A stretch of 64,000 nt of DNA, taken from NCBI RefSeq assembly GCF_003351145.1, contig NZ_QQSV01000005.1, forward strand, positions 1 through 64,000, in the 5' to 3' direction. This document shows positions 56,486 to 64,000 of this stretch, piece after piece. The position numbers and the translations under genes were made by a program. The notes beneath the pieces are model-generated. The model made no database searches, was not told the DNA's origin, and saw only the letters and a program-made list of their open reading frames with translations. This DNA comes from Meiothermus sp. QL-1. Its GTDB lineage: Bacteria; Deinococcota; Deinococci; Deinococcales; Thermaceae. Position 1 is the first letter of the stretch. Each line of letters starts with the position of its first letter.

Positions 56486-58111
56486 ATGCGGTCCACCATG
56501 ATGGATTTCCCCCTGACCCTGGTGCACCTTTTGGAGCGCGCCGGCAGCCTGTTTCCCAAGGAAGAAATCGTGACGCGGCGGCCCGATAAATCGCTCCACC
56601 GCTACACCTACGCCGACTTCTACCGCCGGGCCCGCCGGCTGGCCTCGGCGCTGCAGAAAGCGGGCCTGCAAAAGGGCGACCGGGTGGCCACCCTCGGCTG
56701 GAACACCTACGCCCACCTCGAGGCCTATTTCGGCGTCCCGGTGGCGGGCGGGGTGCTGCACCCCCTGAACCTGCGGCTGCACCCCTCGGAGATTGCCTAC
56801 ATCGTAAACCACGCCCAGGACAGGTTCCTGATTGTGGACGACGTGCTATTGAAGCTCTACGAGGCCATCAGGGAGCAGGTGAAGCTGGAAAAGGTCATCG
56901 TGGTGCCCCTCTCGGGCCAGCCGGTGCCGGAGGGCTACCAGAGCTACGAGGAGTTTCTGGAGGGGGGCGACGAGGCCTTTACTTACCCCCAGCTGGGTGA
57001 GGAGGAGGCCGCCGCCATGTGCTACACCTCCGGCACCACCGGGAGGCCCAAGGGGGTGGTGTACTCGCACCGCTCCATTGCTTTGCACAGCCTGGCCTCG
57101 GCCCTGCCCGACGCCCTCAACCTCTCCGGCCAGGACGTCCTCCTGCCGGTGGTGCCCATGTTCCACGTCCTGGCCTGGGGCCTGCCCTACACCGGGGTGA
57201 TGGCCGGGAGCAAGCTGGTGCTGCCGGGGCCGCACCTGGACCCGGTGAGCCTGCTGGAGCTTTTTGAGGCCGAAGGGGTAACCAAGACCGCCGGGGTGCC
57301 CACCATCTGGCTGGGGGTGTTGCAGGCGCTGGAGAAAGAACCCACCCGCTGGAAGCTAAAACCCATGGAGATGGTGGTGGGGGGAAGCGCCGCCCCCGAG
57401 GCCCTAATCCGGGGCTTCGACCGCTTCGGCCACACCGTCGTCCACGCCTGGGGCATGACCGAGATGAGCCCTTTGGGCACCGTGAGCCGGCTCAAGCGCC
57501 AGCTCAGGGGCGACCCCGAGCTCGAGTACCGCTACCGGGCCCTGCAGGGCCTGCCCACGCCCTGGGTGGAGGTGCGGGCGGTGGGCGAGCAGGGGGTGGT
57601 GCCCTGGGACGGCCAGTCGCTGGGGGAGCTGCAGGTGCGCGGGCCCTGGGTGGCGAAGAGCTACCACAACCTGGAGGCAGAGTCGGACAAGTGGACCCCA
57701 GACGGCTGGTTCCGCACCGGCGATGTGGTGGCCATCGACCCCGAGGGCTACATCCGCATCGCCGACCGCACCAAGGACCTGATCAAGTCTGGGGGCGAGT
57801 GGATCAGCTCGATTGACCTGGAGAACGCCCTGATGGCCCATCCGGCGGTGAAGGAGGCCGCCGTCATCGCCATTCCCGACCCCAAGTGGGACGAGCGTCC
57901 GCTGGCGGTGGTGGTGCTCAAGGAAGGGGCCAGTGCAACCCCGGAAGAGCTGCGGGCCTTCCTCGAGCCCAGGTTTGCCAAGTGGTGGCTGCCCGATGGC
58001 TACGTGTTTGTGGACGAAATCCCCCGCACCAGCACCGGCAAGTTCCTGAAGTCCAAACTGCGCGAGCAGTACAGGGACTACAAAGCCCGCTCCGCCGCAT
58101 CCCAGCCCTGA
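56486..58111 (+). CDS. Long-chain fatty acid-CoA ligase
   Basis: A 541-residue adenylate-forming enzyme activating fatty acids with ATP and CoA. P-loop YTSGTTGRPKGVVYSH, adenine motif HAWGMTEMSPLGT, the GWFRTGDVVAIDPEGYI hinge region, DRTKDLIKSGGEWISS, and catalytic Lys in PRTSTGKFLKSKL. Same length as the structurally studied Thermus enzyme. ATG 56486 with AAAGGAG upstream; the much longer open frame upstream runs through the terminator and the previous gene and is rejected. Confidence 0.93.
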   Translation: MRSTMMDFPLTLVHLLERAGSLFPKEEIVTRRPDKSLHRYTYADFYRRARRLASALQKAGLQKGDRVATLGWNTYAHLEAYFGVPVAGGVLHPLNLRLHPSEIAYIVNHAQDRFLIVDDVLLKLYEAIREQVKLEKVIVVPLSGQPVPEGYQSYEEFLEGGDEAFTYPQLGEEEAAAMCYTSGTTGRPKGVVYSHRSIALHSLASALPDALNLSGQDVLLPVVPMFHVLAWGLPYTGVMAGSKLVLPGPHLDPVSLLELFEAEGVTKTAGVPTIWLGVLQALEKEPTRWKLKPMEMVVGGSAAPEALIRGFDRFGHTVVHAWGMTEMSPLGTVSRLKRQLRGDPELEYRYRALQGLPTPWVEVRAVGEQGVVPWDGQSLGELQVRGPWVAKSYHNLEAESDKWTPDGWFRTGDVVAIDPEGYIRIADRTKDLIKSGGEWISSIDLENALMAHPAVKEAAVIAIPDPKWDERPLAVVVLKEGASATPEELRAFLEPRFAKWWLPDGYVFVDEIPRTSTGKFLKSKLREQYRDYKARSAASQP

Positions 58112-58120
58112 GCGGGGCCT

Positions 58121-58126
58121 TATAGT
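58121..58126 (+). promoter_or_regulatory. Leaderless -10 element of the M20 dipeptidase gene
   Basis: TATAGT six bases before ATG 58133, starting nine bases after the acyl-CoA ligase stop. Confidence 0.55.
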
Positions 58127-58132
58127 CTGAGC

Positions 58133-59485
58133 ATGTCCAGCGCCATAGACCGCTACCTGGAGGCCAACCTCGAGGCTTACCTGCAAGAGACCATCCGGCT
58201 CTGCGCCCAGCCCAGCGTCTCGGCCACCGGCGAGGGGGTGCTCGAGTGCGCCAGCCTGGTGGAGCAAATCCTGCGGCAGCGCGGCTTCCAGACCTGGAAA
58301 ATTGAGGGCTACGGCAACCCGGTGGTGGTGGGCCGGGCCCAGGGCCGATCCGAGCGCACCCTGCTCTTCTACAACCACTACGATGTGCAGCCCCCCGAGC
58401 CCCTAGAGCTTTGGGACTCACCCCCATTCGAGCCGCAAATCCGCGAGGGCAAGCTCTTTGCCCGGGGGGCCAAGGACGACAAGGGCGAGTTTATGGCCCG
58501 CATCGCCGCAGTGGACGCGGCGCGGGCGGCCCATGGGGGCGAGCTCCCCTGCGGGGTGCTCTTCGTGGTGGAGGGCAACGAGGAAGTGGGCAGCCCCGGC
58601 ATCGCCCGGTTCGTGCAGGACCACCTGGACCTGCTCCGCTGCGACGGGGCCGTCTGGGAGGAGGGCGGCATCGACCAGGAGGGGCGACCCGGCACCTCGC
58701 TCGGGCGGCGGGGGATTCTGGCGGTGGAGCTGGAGGTCCAGACCCTCTCGCGCGACGCCCACTCCGGCAGTGCCCACATCCTGCCCAGCGCGGCCTGGCG
58801 CATGGTGCGGGTGCTGGCCTCGCTCAAGGACGAGAACGAGCGCGTCCTCATCCCCGGCTTTTACGAAAAGGTGCGCCCGGCCTCTGAGGAAGACCTGGAG
58901 CTTCTGCGCCGCCTGCCCGATAGCGAGGCCTATTTGCGCGAGAGCTTTGGGGTGCGGGGCTTTGTCAACAACCTAAGCGGTTTTGAGCTGAGAAAGGCGG
59001 TCTTCAACCCCACCTGCAACATCCAGGGCATCACCGCCGGCTACCAGGGGCCCGGTACCAAAACCGTCATCCCGGCCCGGGCCAGTGCCAAGCTGGACTT
59101 CCGCCTGGTGCCCGACCAGGACCCCACCGACATCCTGAAAAAGCTGCGGGCCCATCTGGACGCTGAAGGCTTCACCGACGTGCGCATCGTCCACGCCGAC
59201 CACATGTTCCCCTTCCGCACCAGCCCCAAGCACCCCCTGGTAGACCTCGCCGCCCGCACCGCCCAGGAGGTCTACCAAAAGCCCTACCAGCTCATCCCCA
59301 TGACCGGCGGCAGCTCGCCGGTGTACGCCTTCGCCGGTCCTCTGGGCATCCCGGTGATTGACGCTGGGGTGGGCTTCGGCGTTTCCAACCGCACCCACGC
59401 CCCCAACGAGCACATCCGCATCCAGGACTTCCACAACGCCGCGCGGCACATCGCCCGGATTTTGGAGGGCTTTGCTGGGATTTAG
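58133..59485 (+). CDS. M20-family metallopeptidase (dipeptidase)
   Basis: A 450-residue cytosolic zinc peptidase of the M20 dipeptidase/CNDP-like group. Metal ligands: His in YNHYDVQPPEP, the bridging Asp in GAKDDKGE, Glu-Glu in EGNEEVGSPG, and the late His of ISNRTHAPNEH-type end (here VSNRTHAPNEHI). The inserted dimerisation domain spans about residues 195-315. It probably cleaves dipeptides; specificity is not determinable. Confidence 0.9.
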   Translation: MSSAIDRYLEANLEAYLQETIRLCAQPSVSATGEGVLECASLVEQILRQRGFQTWKIEGYGNPVVVGRAQGRSERTLLFYNHYDVQPPEPLELWDSPPFEPQIREGKLFARGAKDDKGEFMARIAAVDAARAAHGGELPCGVLFVVEGNEEVGSPGIARFVQDHLDLLRCDGAVWEEGGIDQEGRPGTSLGRRGILAVELEVQTLSRDAHSGSAHILPSAAWRMVRVLASLKDENERVLIPGFYEKVRPASEEDLELLRRLPDSEAYLRESFGVRGFVNNLSGFELRKAVFNPTCNIQGITAGYQGPGTKTVIPARASAKLDFRLVPDQDPTDILKKLRAHLDAEGFTDVRIVHADHMFPFRTSPKHPLVDLAARTAQEVYQKPYQLIPMTGGSSPVYAFAGPLGIPVIDAGVGFGVSNRTHAPNEHIRIQDFHNAARHIARILEGFAGI

Positions 59486-59551
59486 ACCTCGAAACCGCAT
59501 AGCCAAGCCTTGGCAAGCCCCCCACCGCGTGCTACCCTCAGTCCCGGCGCT

Positions 59552-60832
59552 ATGGACCACCGCGCGGTCATGGAGCGGCTTTCGTTCCTCCCCAAGCTCT
59601 ACCTGGTGGGGGGAGCCGTGCGGGACCTCCTGGCAGGGCTCGAGCCCGAGGACCTCGACTTCGCCACGGCCGCTCCCCCGGAAGAGGTCATGCGCCTGGC
59701 CGCAGCCCACGGAATCCGAGCGGTGCCCACGGGCCTCGAGCACGGCACCGTAACCCTCCTAATAGACCACCACCCCTACGAGGTCACCACCTTTCGCCGC
59801 GATGTAGAGACCTACGGCCGCCGGGCCAGGGTGGTCTGGGGCCAGAGCATCGAGGAAGACCTGGCCCGGCGCGACTTCACCATCGGGGCCATCGCTATGG
59901 ACGCCGAGGGCCGGGTGGTCGACCCCTTTGGCGGGCAGCAAGACCTGAAACGAGGCCTTATCCGGGCCGTGGGCGACCCCAAGGAGCGCTTCCGCGAGGA
60001 CTACCTGCGGGTCATCCGGGCGGGCAGGCTCGCCGCGCGCTATGGCTTTTCCATAGAGGAAAACACCCTGCAGGCCGCCCGCGAAGTGGCCCCGCAGGTG
60101 CTCGAGCACGTGGCCGTGGAGCGGGTCACCGCCGAGCTCGAAAAGGCCTTCCGCGACCCTCGGCCCAGCCCGTTCCTGCGCTACCTCTACGAGCTGGGCC
60201 TCCTGGGGCGCCTCATCCCCGAGCTCGAGGGCACCCATCTACTCCTGCAAGACCCCCGCTGGCACCCCGAGGGGGATGTGCTCACCCACGTGCTGGAGGT
60301 GGTGGACCGGGCCCCTCCCCGCTACCGCTGGCACGCCCTGCTGCACGACATCGGCAAGAAAGACACCGCGGTGCGGCGGCCCGAGGGCTACTACAGCTTT
60401 CCCGGTCACGCGGAGGTGGGGGCCCGCCTCATACCCCGCATCGCCCAGGACCTGAGGCTGCCCAGCCACCTGCGCGAGGAAATCGCGACCACCACGGCCC
60501 TGCACATGGTGCCGGCGCTCACCCCCCCCACCCCGGCGGCCATCCGGCGCTTCCAGGCCCGGGCCGGGCCCCACCTGGAGGCCGTAAGGGCGGTGTTCGA
60601 GGCCGATGGGGCCGGGCGGCGCCCCCCCGAGGCCTGGCGGTTCTTCGAGCCCCAGCCCACCCCCATTGAGCCCCTCCTCAAAGGGCGTCACCTCATTGCG
60701 CGGGGACACACCCCGGGCCCCGCCTTTGGCCCCATGCTGCAGGCCGCCTACCAGCACCAGCTCGAGACCGGCGAGACCGACCTGGAGAAGCTCTACCAGG
60801 TTGCCCTGGCCGCCGGCTCGAAACCCCGCTAA
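59552..60832 (+). CDS. tRNA nucleotidyltransferase/poly(A) polymerase family protein with HD domain
   Basis: A 426-residue class II nucleotidyltransferase. Catalytic motif LVGGAVRDLLAG then LDFAT with the metal aspartates; RRDFTIGAIAMD; the template motif EDYLRVIRAGRLAARYGF; and an HD-type phosphohydrolase domain (HALLHDIGKKD, about 260-345). In Deinococcus the job is split between CC-adding and A-adding enzymes; the motif C loop could not be classified safely. All three tRNA genes here encode CCA, so repair is its likely role. ATG 59552 chosen as the first residue of the family core. Confidence 0.88.
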   Translation: MDHRAVMERLSFLPKLYLVGGAVRDLLAGLEPEDLDFATAAPPEEVMRLAAAHGIRAVPTGLEHGTVTLLIDHHPYEVTTFRRDVETYGRRARVVWGQSIEEDLARRDFTIGAIAMDAEGRVVDPFGGQQDLKRGLIRAVGDPKERFREDYLRVIRAGRLAARYGFSIEENTLQAAREVAPQVLEHVAVERVTAELEKAFRDPRPSPFLRYLYELGLLGRLIPELEGTHLLLQDPRWHPEGDVLTHVLEVVDRAPPRYRWHALLHDIGKKDTAVRRPEGYYSFPGHAEVGARLIPRIAQDLRLPSHLREEIATTTALHMVPALTPPTPAAIRRFQARAGPHLEAVRAVFEADGAGRRPPEAWRFFEPQPTPIEPLLKGRHLIARGHTPGPAFGPMLQAAYQHQLETGETDLEKLYQVALAAGSKPR

Positions 60833-60835
60833 GCT
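60830..60835 (+). promoter_or_regulatory. Possible leaderless -10 element of the hydrolase gene
   Basis: TAAGCT, overlapping the stop codon of the nucleotidyltransferase gene, six bases before ATG 60842. Co-transcription is equally possible. Confidence 0.35.
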
Positions 60836-60841
60836 CTAGGT

Positions 60842-61555
60842 ATGTCTGTGCCCATCGTTTTTCTACACGCCTTTCCCTACAGCCCGGCCATGTGGGCCCC
60901 CCAGCTATCCGTCGTGCGGGGGCACCCCACTTTGGTGCCGGATATCCTGGGGTTCGAAAGCCTGGAACAAGCTGCAGCCCATGTGCTGGTGGAGATGGAC
61001 GCCCGGGGCTGGCAGCGGGCCGTCTTTGTGGGCCTCTCCATGGGGGGGTACGTGATCTTCCGCCTGTGGAACCTGGAGCCCGAACGCTTCGTGGGGCTGG
61101 TGCTGGCCGACACCCGGGCCACCCCGGACACCCCCGAGGGGCGGCGGCTGCGGCTGGAACAGGCCGAGCGGGTAGAACGCGAGGGGATGGCCTTTTTCCC
61201 CGAGGCCACGCTGCAAGGACACCTGGGGGCCACCACCCACGCGCGGCGACACGCGCTGCTGGAGGAGGTGCGCCAGGCCCAGCTCCAGGCCGACCCCGCC
61301 CGGGTGGCCCAGAGCCTCCGGGCGCTGGCCCACCGGCCCGACTCCACCCCCCTCCTGCCCCACATCGCGGTGCCGGCGCTGGTTTTGGTGGGCGAGGAGG
61401 ATACCCTGACCCCTCCCGCCGAGGCCCGGGCCATGAACAGCGCCATCCCCGACAGCCGGATGCTCATCCTTCCCGAGGCCGGCCACCTCGCCAACCTGGA
61501 AAACCCCAAGGCCTTCAACACCGCCTTGCTGGGCTTCCTGCAGGAACTCCGCTAG
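60842..61555 (+). CDS. Alpha/beta-hydrolase fold protein
   Basis: A 237-residue hydrolase. Oxyanion region FLHAFPYSPAMW, nucleophile Ser66 in GLSMGGY, acid Asp in LVGEEDTLTPP and His in EAGHLANLE complete the triad. Resembles 3-oxoadipate enol-lactonase and carboxylesterase relatives; no aromatic-degradation genes adjoin, so the substrate is open. Ends in a CTAG shared with the convergent P-loop/TPR gene. Confidence 0.85.
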   Translation: MSVPIVFLHAFPYSPAMWAPQLSVVRGHPTLVPDILGFESLEQAAAHVLVEMDARGWQRAVFVGLSMGGYVIFRLWNLEPERFVGLVLADTRATPDTPEGRRLRLEQAERVEREGMAFFPEATLQGHLGATTHARRHALLEEVRQAQLQADPARVAQSLRALAHRPDSTPLLPHIAVPALVLVGEEDTLTPPAEARAMNSAIPDSRMLILPEAGHLANLENPKAFNTALLGFLQELR

Positions 61556-64000
61556 ACCCCCTGGCCCAGCCGCAGGGCCAGGCAGTCTTCCAGCGCCAAA
61601 GGCGACTGGGTCTGCAAGCGCTCGCGCAGGGCATCCTTGGGCCAGATCTTGCCCAGCACCCGCCCAAGCTGGGCCCGGTAGGGGGCCGGCAGGCTGTAAC
61701 AGCTCTGCAGCTTCTTCCAGGCAGCTTCCTCCTGCCCCAGGCCCAAAAGGGCCTGGGTCTCCAGGCCCAGCCTCCAGCTCTGCACCCCAGGGTCCTGCAG
61801 CTCGCCGATCTGCACCACCTGGGCCAGGGCCTCGGCCCATTTGTGCTGCCGGGCCAGGGTCTCGGCATAGCCCAGACGGGCCTGGGCCTGGAAGTAGGGG
61901 TCGTTTTGCTTGAGGTAGCCCTGCATCATGCGCTCGGCCTCGGGCGCCGGCAGGAGGAGCGAAAGCTTGAGGGCCACGTCGATGGCCAGGGCGACGTAGC
62001 GGTCGCCGGGGAGCTGTTTGGTGGAAAGCTCGTGCTCGAGCTCCCGCAGAATGCGCAAAGCATCGGGGGCGCTCTGCCCTCCCACATAGGGCGGCAGGTA
62101 GGGCAGGCCGCAGGCCCGAACCCAGTAGGCCACCGCAATGCGGTAGAGGGTGCGGCGGTGGCGGTAGTGGGCCTCCTCCGGCCGCTCCCGCACCTCCCGC
62201 AGATAGCGCTCGGCCTGGGCCAGAAGCTCCAGGGCCTCCAAAGGACGCCCCCGGGCCAGCTCGAGCACGCTGGCCTCGCTCATGGCCCGGGCCCGTATGA
62301 ACTCGTCGGCGGCCTCCTCAATGGAGCGGTACAAACAGCGCTCAGCCTCAGCGAAGTTGCCGATGCGGCGCAGCACGCTGCCAAAGCGGGCCCGCACCCG
62401 CGCTATCTCCTCCGGAGGGGCCCCGGAGGACTCCAGCGCCGCCAGGCCCTCCCGCATCTGGACCTCGGCCTCGTACACCCGCCCAATGCGCAGGAGCAAA
62501 TCGCCCGACTGGTAGCGGGCCCGGCCCACCAGCAAAGGGTCGTGGCTCACCTGGCGCAACGCCGCCAGGGCCTCCTCGAAGCGGCCCGCGTCCTTGGCCA
62601 CCAGGCCCTGCCAAAGCCGCACCCGGTCGGCCAAAAAGGGGGGGATGGGCAGGGAGAGGGCCTGCTGCACGTAGGCCTCGGCCTGGGCATAGTCGCCCTG
62701 CCAGCGCTCCACCGCTGCCCAGACCAGAAGCCCCTCGGCGCCGATCTCGCCTGAAAGGCTCTCGGGTGGGGGCAAAAGGTTGAGAGCGCCGGGAAAGTCG
62801 CCCGCGTCCACCCGGGCCTCGGCGGCCTTGACCCGGGCCCAGGCCTGGATAGAGGGGTCGGCCGAGCGAAATAGCACCTCCAAAGCCTCCAGGGCCTCGG
62901 GGTGGGCGTACTGGCCCAGCACCGCCCGGTAACGCACCACCGCCATGGCCAGCCGCTCGCGCTCGCAGGCCGGCCAGCCCTTGGACTCGCCCCACAGCGT
63001 GGGCAGAAGGGCCAGGCGGCTCGGGTCCTGGGAGAGCAGCTCTAAAAGCCGGTCCAACCGCCCCGCGCCCCAAGCGTGGTGGAGCTGGCGGAAAACGTCG
63101 TGCTTGAAGTAGTCCAGCGCCAGCAGGTGCAGCTTGCGGGCCTCCCGCTCGGGCACGCTGGGCAGAAGGGTGCGCAGCGCCGGCCGTACCTTGCCCTCGC
63201 CCAAAGGGGCCAGCAGGGCCCGCTCGGCCTGGGAGAGGTGTTCCAGACCCTTGCCCAAAGCCTTCTCCAGCAGGGGCACCGGTACCCCCGGGTCGGCCTC
63301 CGGCGAGAGCACCGCCAGGGCATAAAGGATGGGCCGGAGGGCCGGGTCCTGGGCCAGGTTGGGCGCGCTGCCGTGGGTCTGGGCGGCCTCCAGCAGCACC
63401 AGGCGCGAGAGCTCGGCAAAGTTGCGCCCAGCCTGGTTGACCAAGGCCTCCACCCGCTCGGGGGGTAGGTCGGGCAGGCGGTCCCGCACGTAGCGGCGGG
63501 CCTCGGCCCGGCTGGGGGCCGAGAGGGGGTGCCAGGCCAGGTTGGGCGGAGGTTCGGAAAGCCCGGCCAGGAAGGGGATGGTGAGCCGACGCAAAAGGGG
63601 CTCTATCCAGGCCGAGAGGCCCACCGGGTTGCCCTGGCTGTCGCGCAGGCTCAGGCCCCCCAGCTGACCCTCCCGCTCGGCCCGCAGCAAAAGGGGCCTG
63701 CCGTAGGCGTTGAGGGCCCGGGCCAGCTCGTTTTTGAGCTCATCCTGGAGAGCGGCCTGGAGGGCATAGGGTTGGGTGGGGGAAAGCTGGGAGAGAATGC
63801 CCTCCAGCTCCACCCCCAGCCGCTCGGCCAGCGGGTGCAGGTGGGGGGCCAGCTCGCCCCCCAGGTTCACCAAAAGGCAGTCGGGCACCGCCCGCTGCAC
63901 CGCCGAAAGCAGCACGCCCTTGCCGGTGGCCGGCCCCCCTACCACCACCATCTGGGGCTTCTCCCCCTGCTCCAAGGCCCGCACAAAGCGTCGGAAGAGC
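61552..64000 (-). CDS. P-loop NTPase with TPR-like repeats, N-terminus beyond window (STAND-like)
   Basis: At least 815 residues, open at the right edge. Near the visible N-terminus a Walker A VVVGGPATGKGVLL is followed by a weakly conserved NTPase core (about 1-290) and then many helical repeats of 35-40 residues rich in Ala, Leu, Glu and Arg (for example DYAQAEAYVQQALSL, RFEEALAALRQVS, NFAEAERCLYRSIEEA), typical of TPR arrays. This is the layout of STAND regulators such as MalT- or SARP-type activators. Any DNA-binding domain would be in the missing part, so function is undetermined. Confidence 0.7.
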   Translation of the reverse strand, partial: LFRRFVRALEQGEKPQMVVVGGPATGKGVLLSAVQRAVPDCLLVNLGGELAPHLHPLAERLGVELEGILSQLSPTQPYALQAALQDELKNELARALNAYGRPLLLRAEREGQLGGLSLRDSQGNPVGLSAWIEPLLRRLTIPFLAGLSEPPPNLAWHPLSAPSRAEARRYVRDRLPDLPPERVEALVNQAGRNFAELSRLVLLEAAQTHGSAPNLAQDPALRPILYALAVLSPEADPGVPVPLLEKALGKGLEHLSQAERALLAPLGEGKVRPALRTLLPSVPEREARKLHLLALDYFKHDVFRQLHHAWGAGRLDRLLELLSQDPSRLALLPTLWGESKGWPACERERLAMAVVRYRAVLGQYAHPEALEALEVLFRSADPSIQAWARVKAAEARVDAGDFPGALNLLPPPESLSGEIGAEGLLVWAAVERWQGDYAQAEAYVQQALSLPIPPFLADRVRLWQGLVAKDAGRFEEALAALRQVSHDPLLVGRARYQSGDLLLRIGRVYEAEVQMREGLAALESSGAPPEEIARVRARFGSVLRRIGNFAEAERCLYRSIEEAADEFIRARAMSEASVLELARGRPLEALELLAQAERYLREVRERPEEAHYRHRRTLYRIAVAYWVRACGLPYLPPYVGGQSAPDALRILRELEHELSTKQLPGDRYVALAIDVALKLSLLLPAPEAERMMQGYLKQNDPYFQAQARLGYAETLARQHKWAEALAQVVQIGELQDPGVQSWRLGLETQALLGLGQEEAAWKKLQSCYSLPAPYRAQLGRVLGKIWPKDALRERLQTQSPLALEDCLALRLGQGV

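Noticed and set aside
60892-62754. 620-codon open frame overlapping the hydrolase and the TPR gene
   Set aside because: It spans two convergent real genes in a shadow frame and is Gly/Pro/Ala/Arg-rich without motifs.

Overview
The window looks like chromosomal DNA from a member of the Thermaceae (Deinococcota), most probably a Meiothermus-like species. The DNA is GC-rich and the genes are tightly packed. The enzymes have Thermus-type forms: an AgaT-like GH36 alpha-galactosidase, an A4-like GH42 beta-galactosidase, a type III glutamine synthetase, and a 541-residue fatty acyl-CoA synthetase like the Thermus enzyme. Many starts have a TAnnnT -10 hexamer 6 to 7 bases before the start codon, the leaderless pattern typical of the phylum. 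Genus assignment is inference.

Layout. 1-71: N-terminus of an IS4/IS5-type transposase. 141-8305: a DinB-like gene, then a minus-strand galactoside operon (binding protein, two permeases, beta-galactosidase, alpha-galactosidase, galT). 8425-11684: its likely regulators (DeoR repressor, sensor kinase, response regulator, small exported protein). 11913-17047: argF, argC, a DsbA-fold protein, pyrE, a SpoIIM-like membrane protein and gpsA. 17221-28336: a myo-inositol uptake and catabolism locus (binding protein, permease, ATPase, iolG, iolD, iolE, iolC, a broken sugar-phosphate isomerase, a second iolG, iolB, DeoR regulator). 28333-31642: PEP synthase and its divergent regulator ppsR. 31754-35596: sufC-sufB-sufD and a Rieske protein. 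35597-37700: isoprenyl transferase and deoB. 37697-40847: an NAD salvage operon (nrtR, nadM-Nudix, nicotinamide phosphoribosyltransferase). 41100-45249: type III glutamine synthetase and arginine decarboxylase. 45319-45473: tRNA-Glu and tRNA-Val. 45494-52105: transporters, an RqcH-like protein, TrmK and a two-gene YeeE/YedE sulfur transporter. 52180-64000: ndk, a SurA-like foldase, tRNA-Arg, endonuclease V, a Tat-exported metallo-hydrolase, acyl-CoA synthetase, an M20 dipeptidase, a tRNA nucleotidyltransferase, an alpha/beta hydrolase and a partial P-loop/TPR protein.

How the parts work together. Two sugar-uptake operons share a design: the binding-protein gene comes first and is separated from the permease genes by a strong hairpin, which should give more binding protein than membrane protein. 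Galactosides would be imported, hydrolysed inside the cell and fed to GalT; galK and galE are not here. The inositol genes cover uptake through formation of the 2-deoxy-5-keto-gluconate-6-phosphate precursor. The final aldolase (IolJ) and the semialdehyde dehydrogenase (IolA) are missing from the window. NrtR, NadM and NadV form a self-contained nicotinamide-to-NAD module with its own Nudix-family repressor.

No CRISPR array, rRNA operon, prophage or clearly new defence system was seen. The most unusual observations are architectural: five of eight convergent gene ends share one CTAG as the stop codon on both strands, many genes appear leaderless, there are dyad operators at ppsA/ppsR, nrtR, the inositol binding-protein gene and suf, an inositol-locus pseudogene carries an internal deletion, the NadM fusion has an eroded Nudix box, and one permease has a two-helix insertion. 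No stretch longer than 300 bases lacks a gene.
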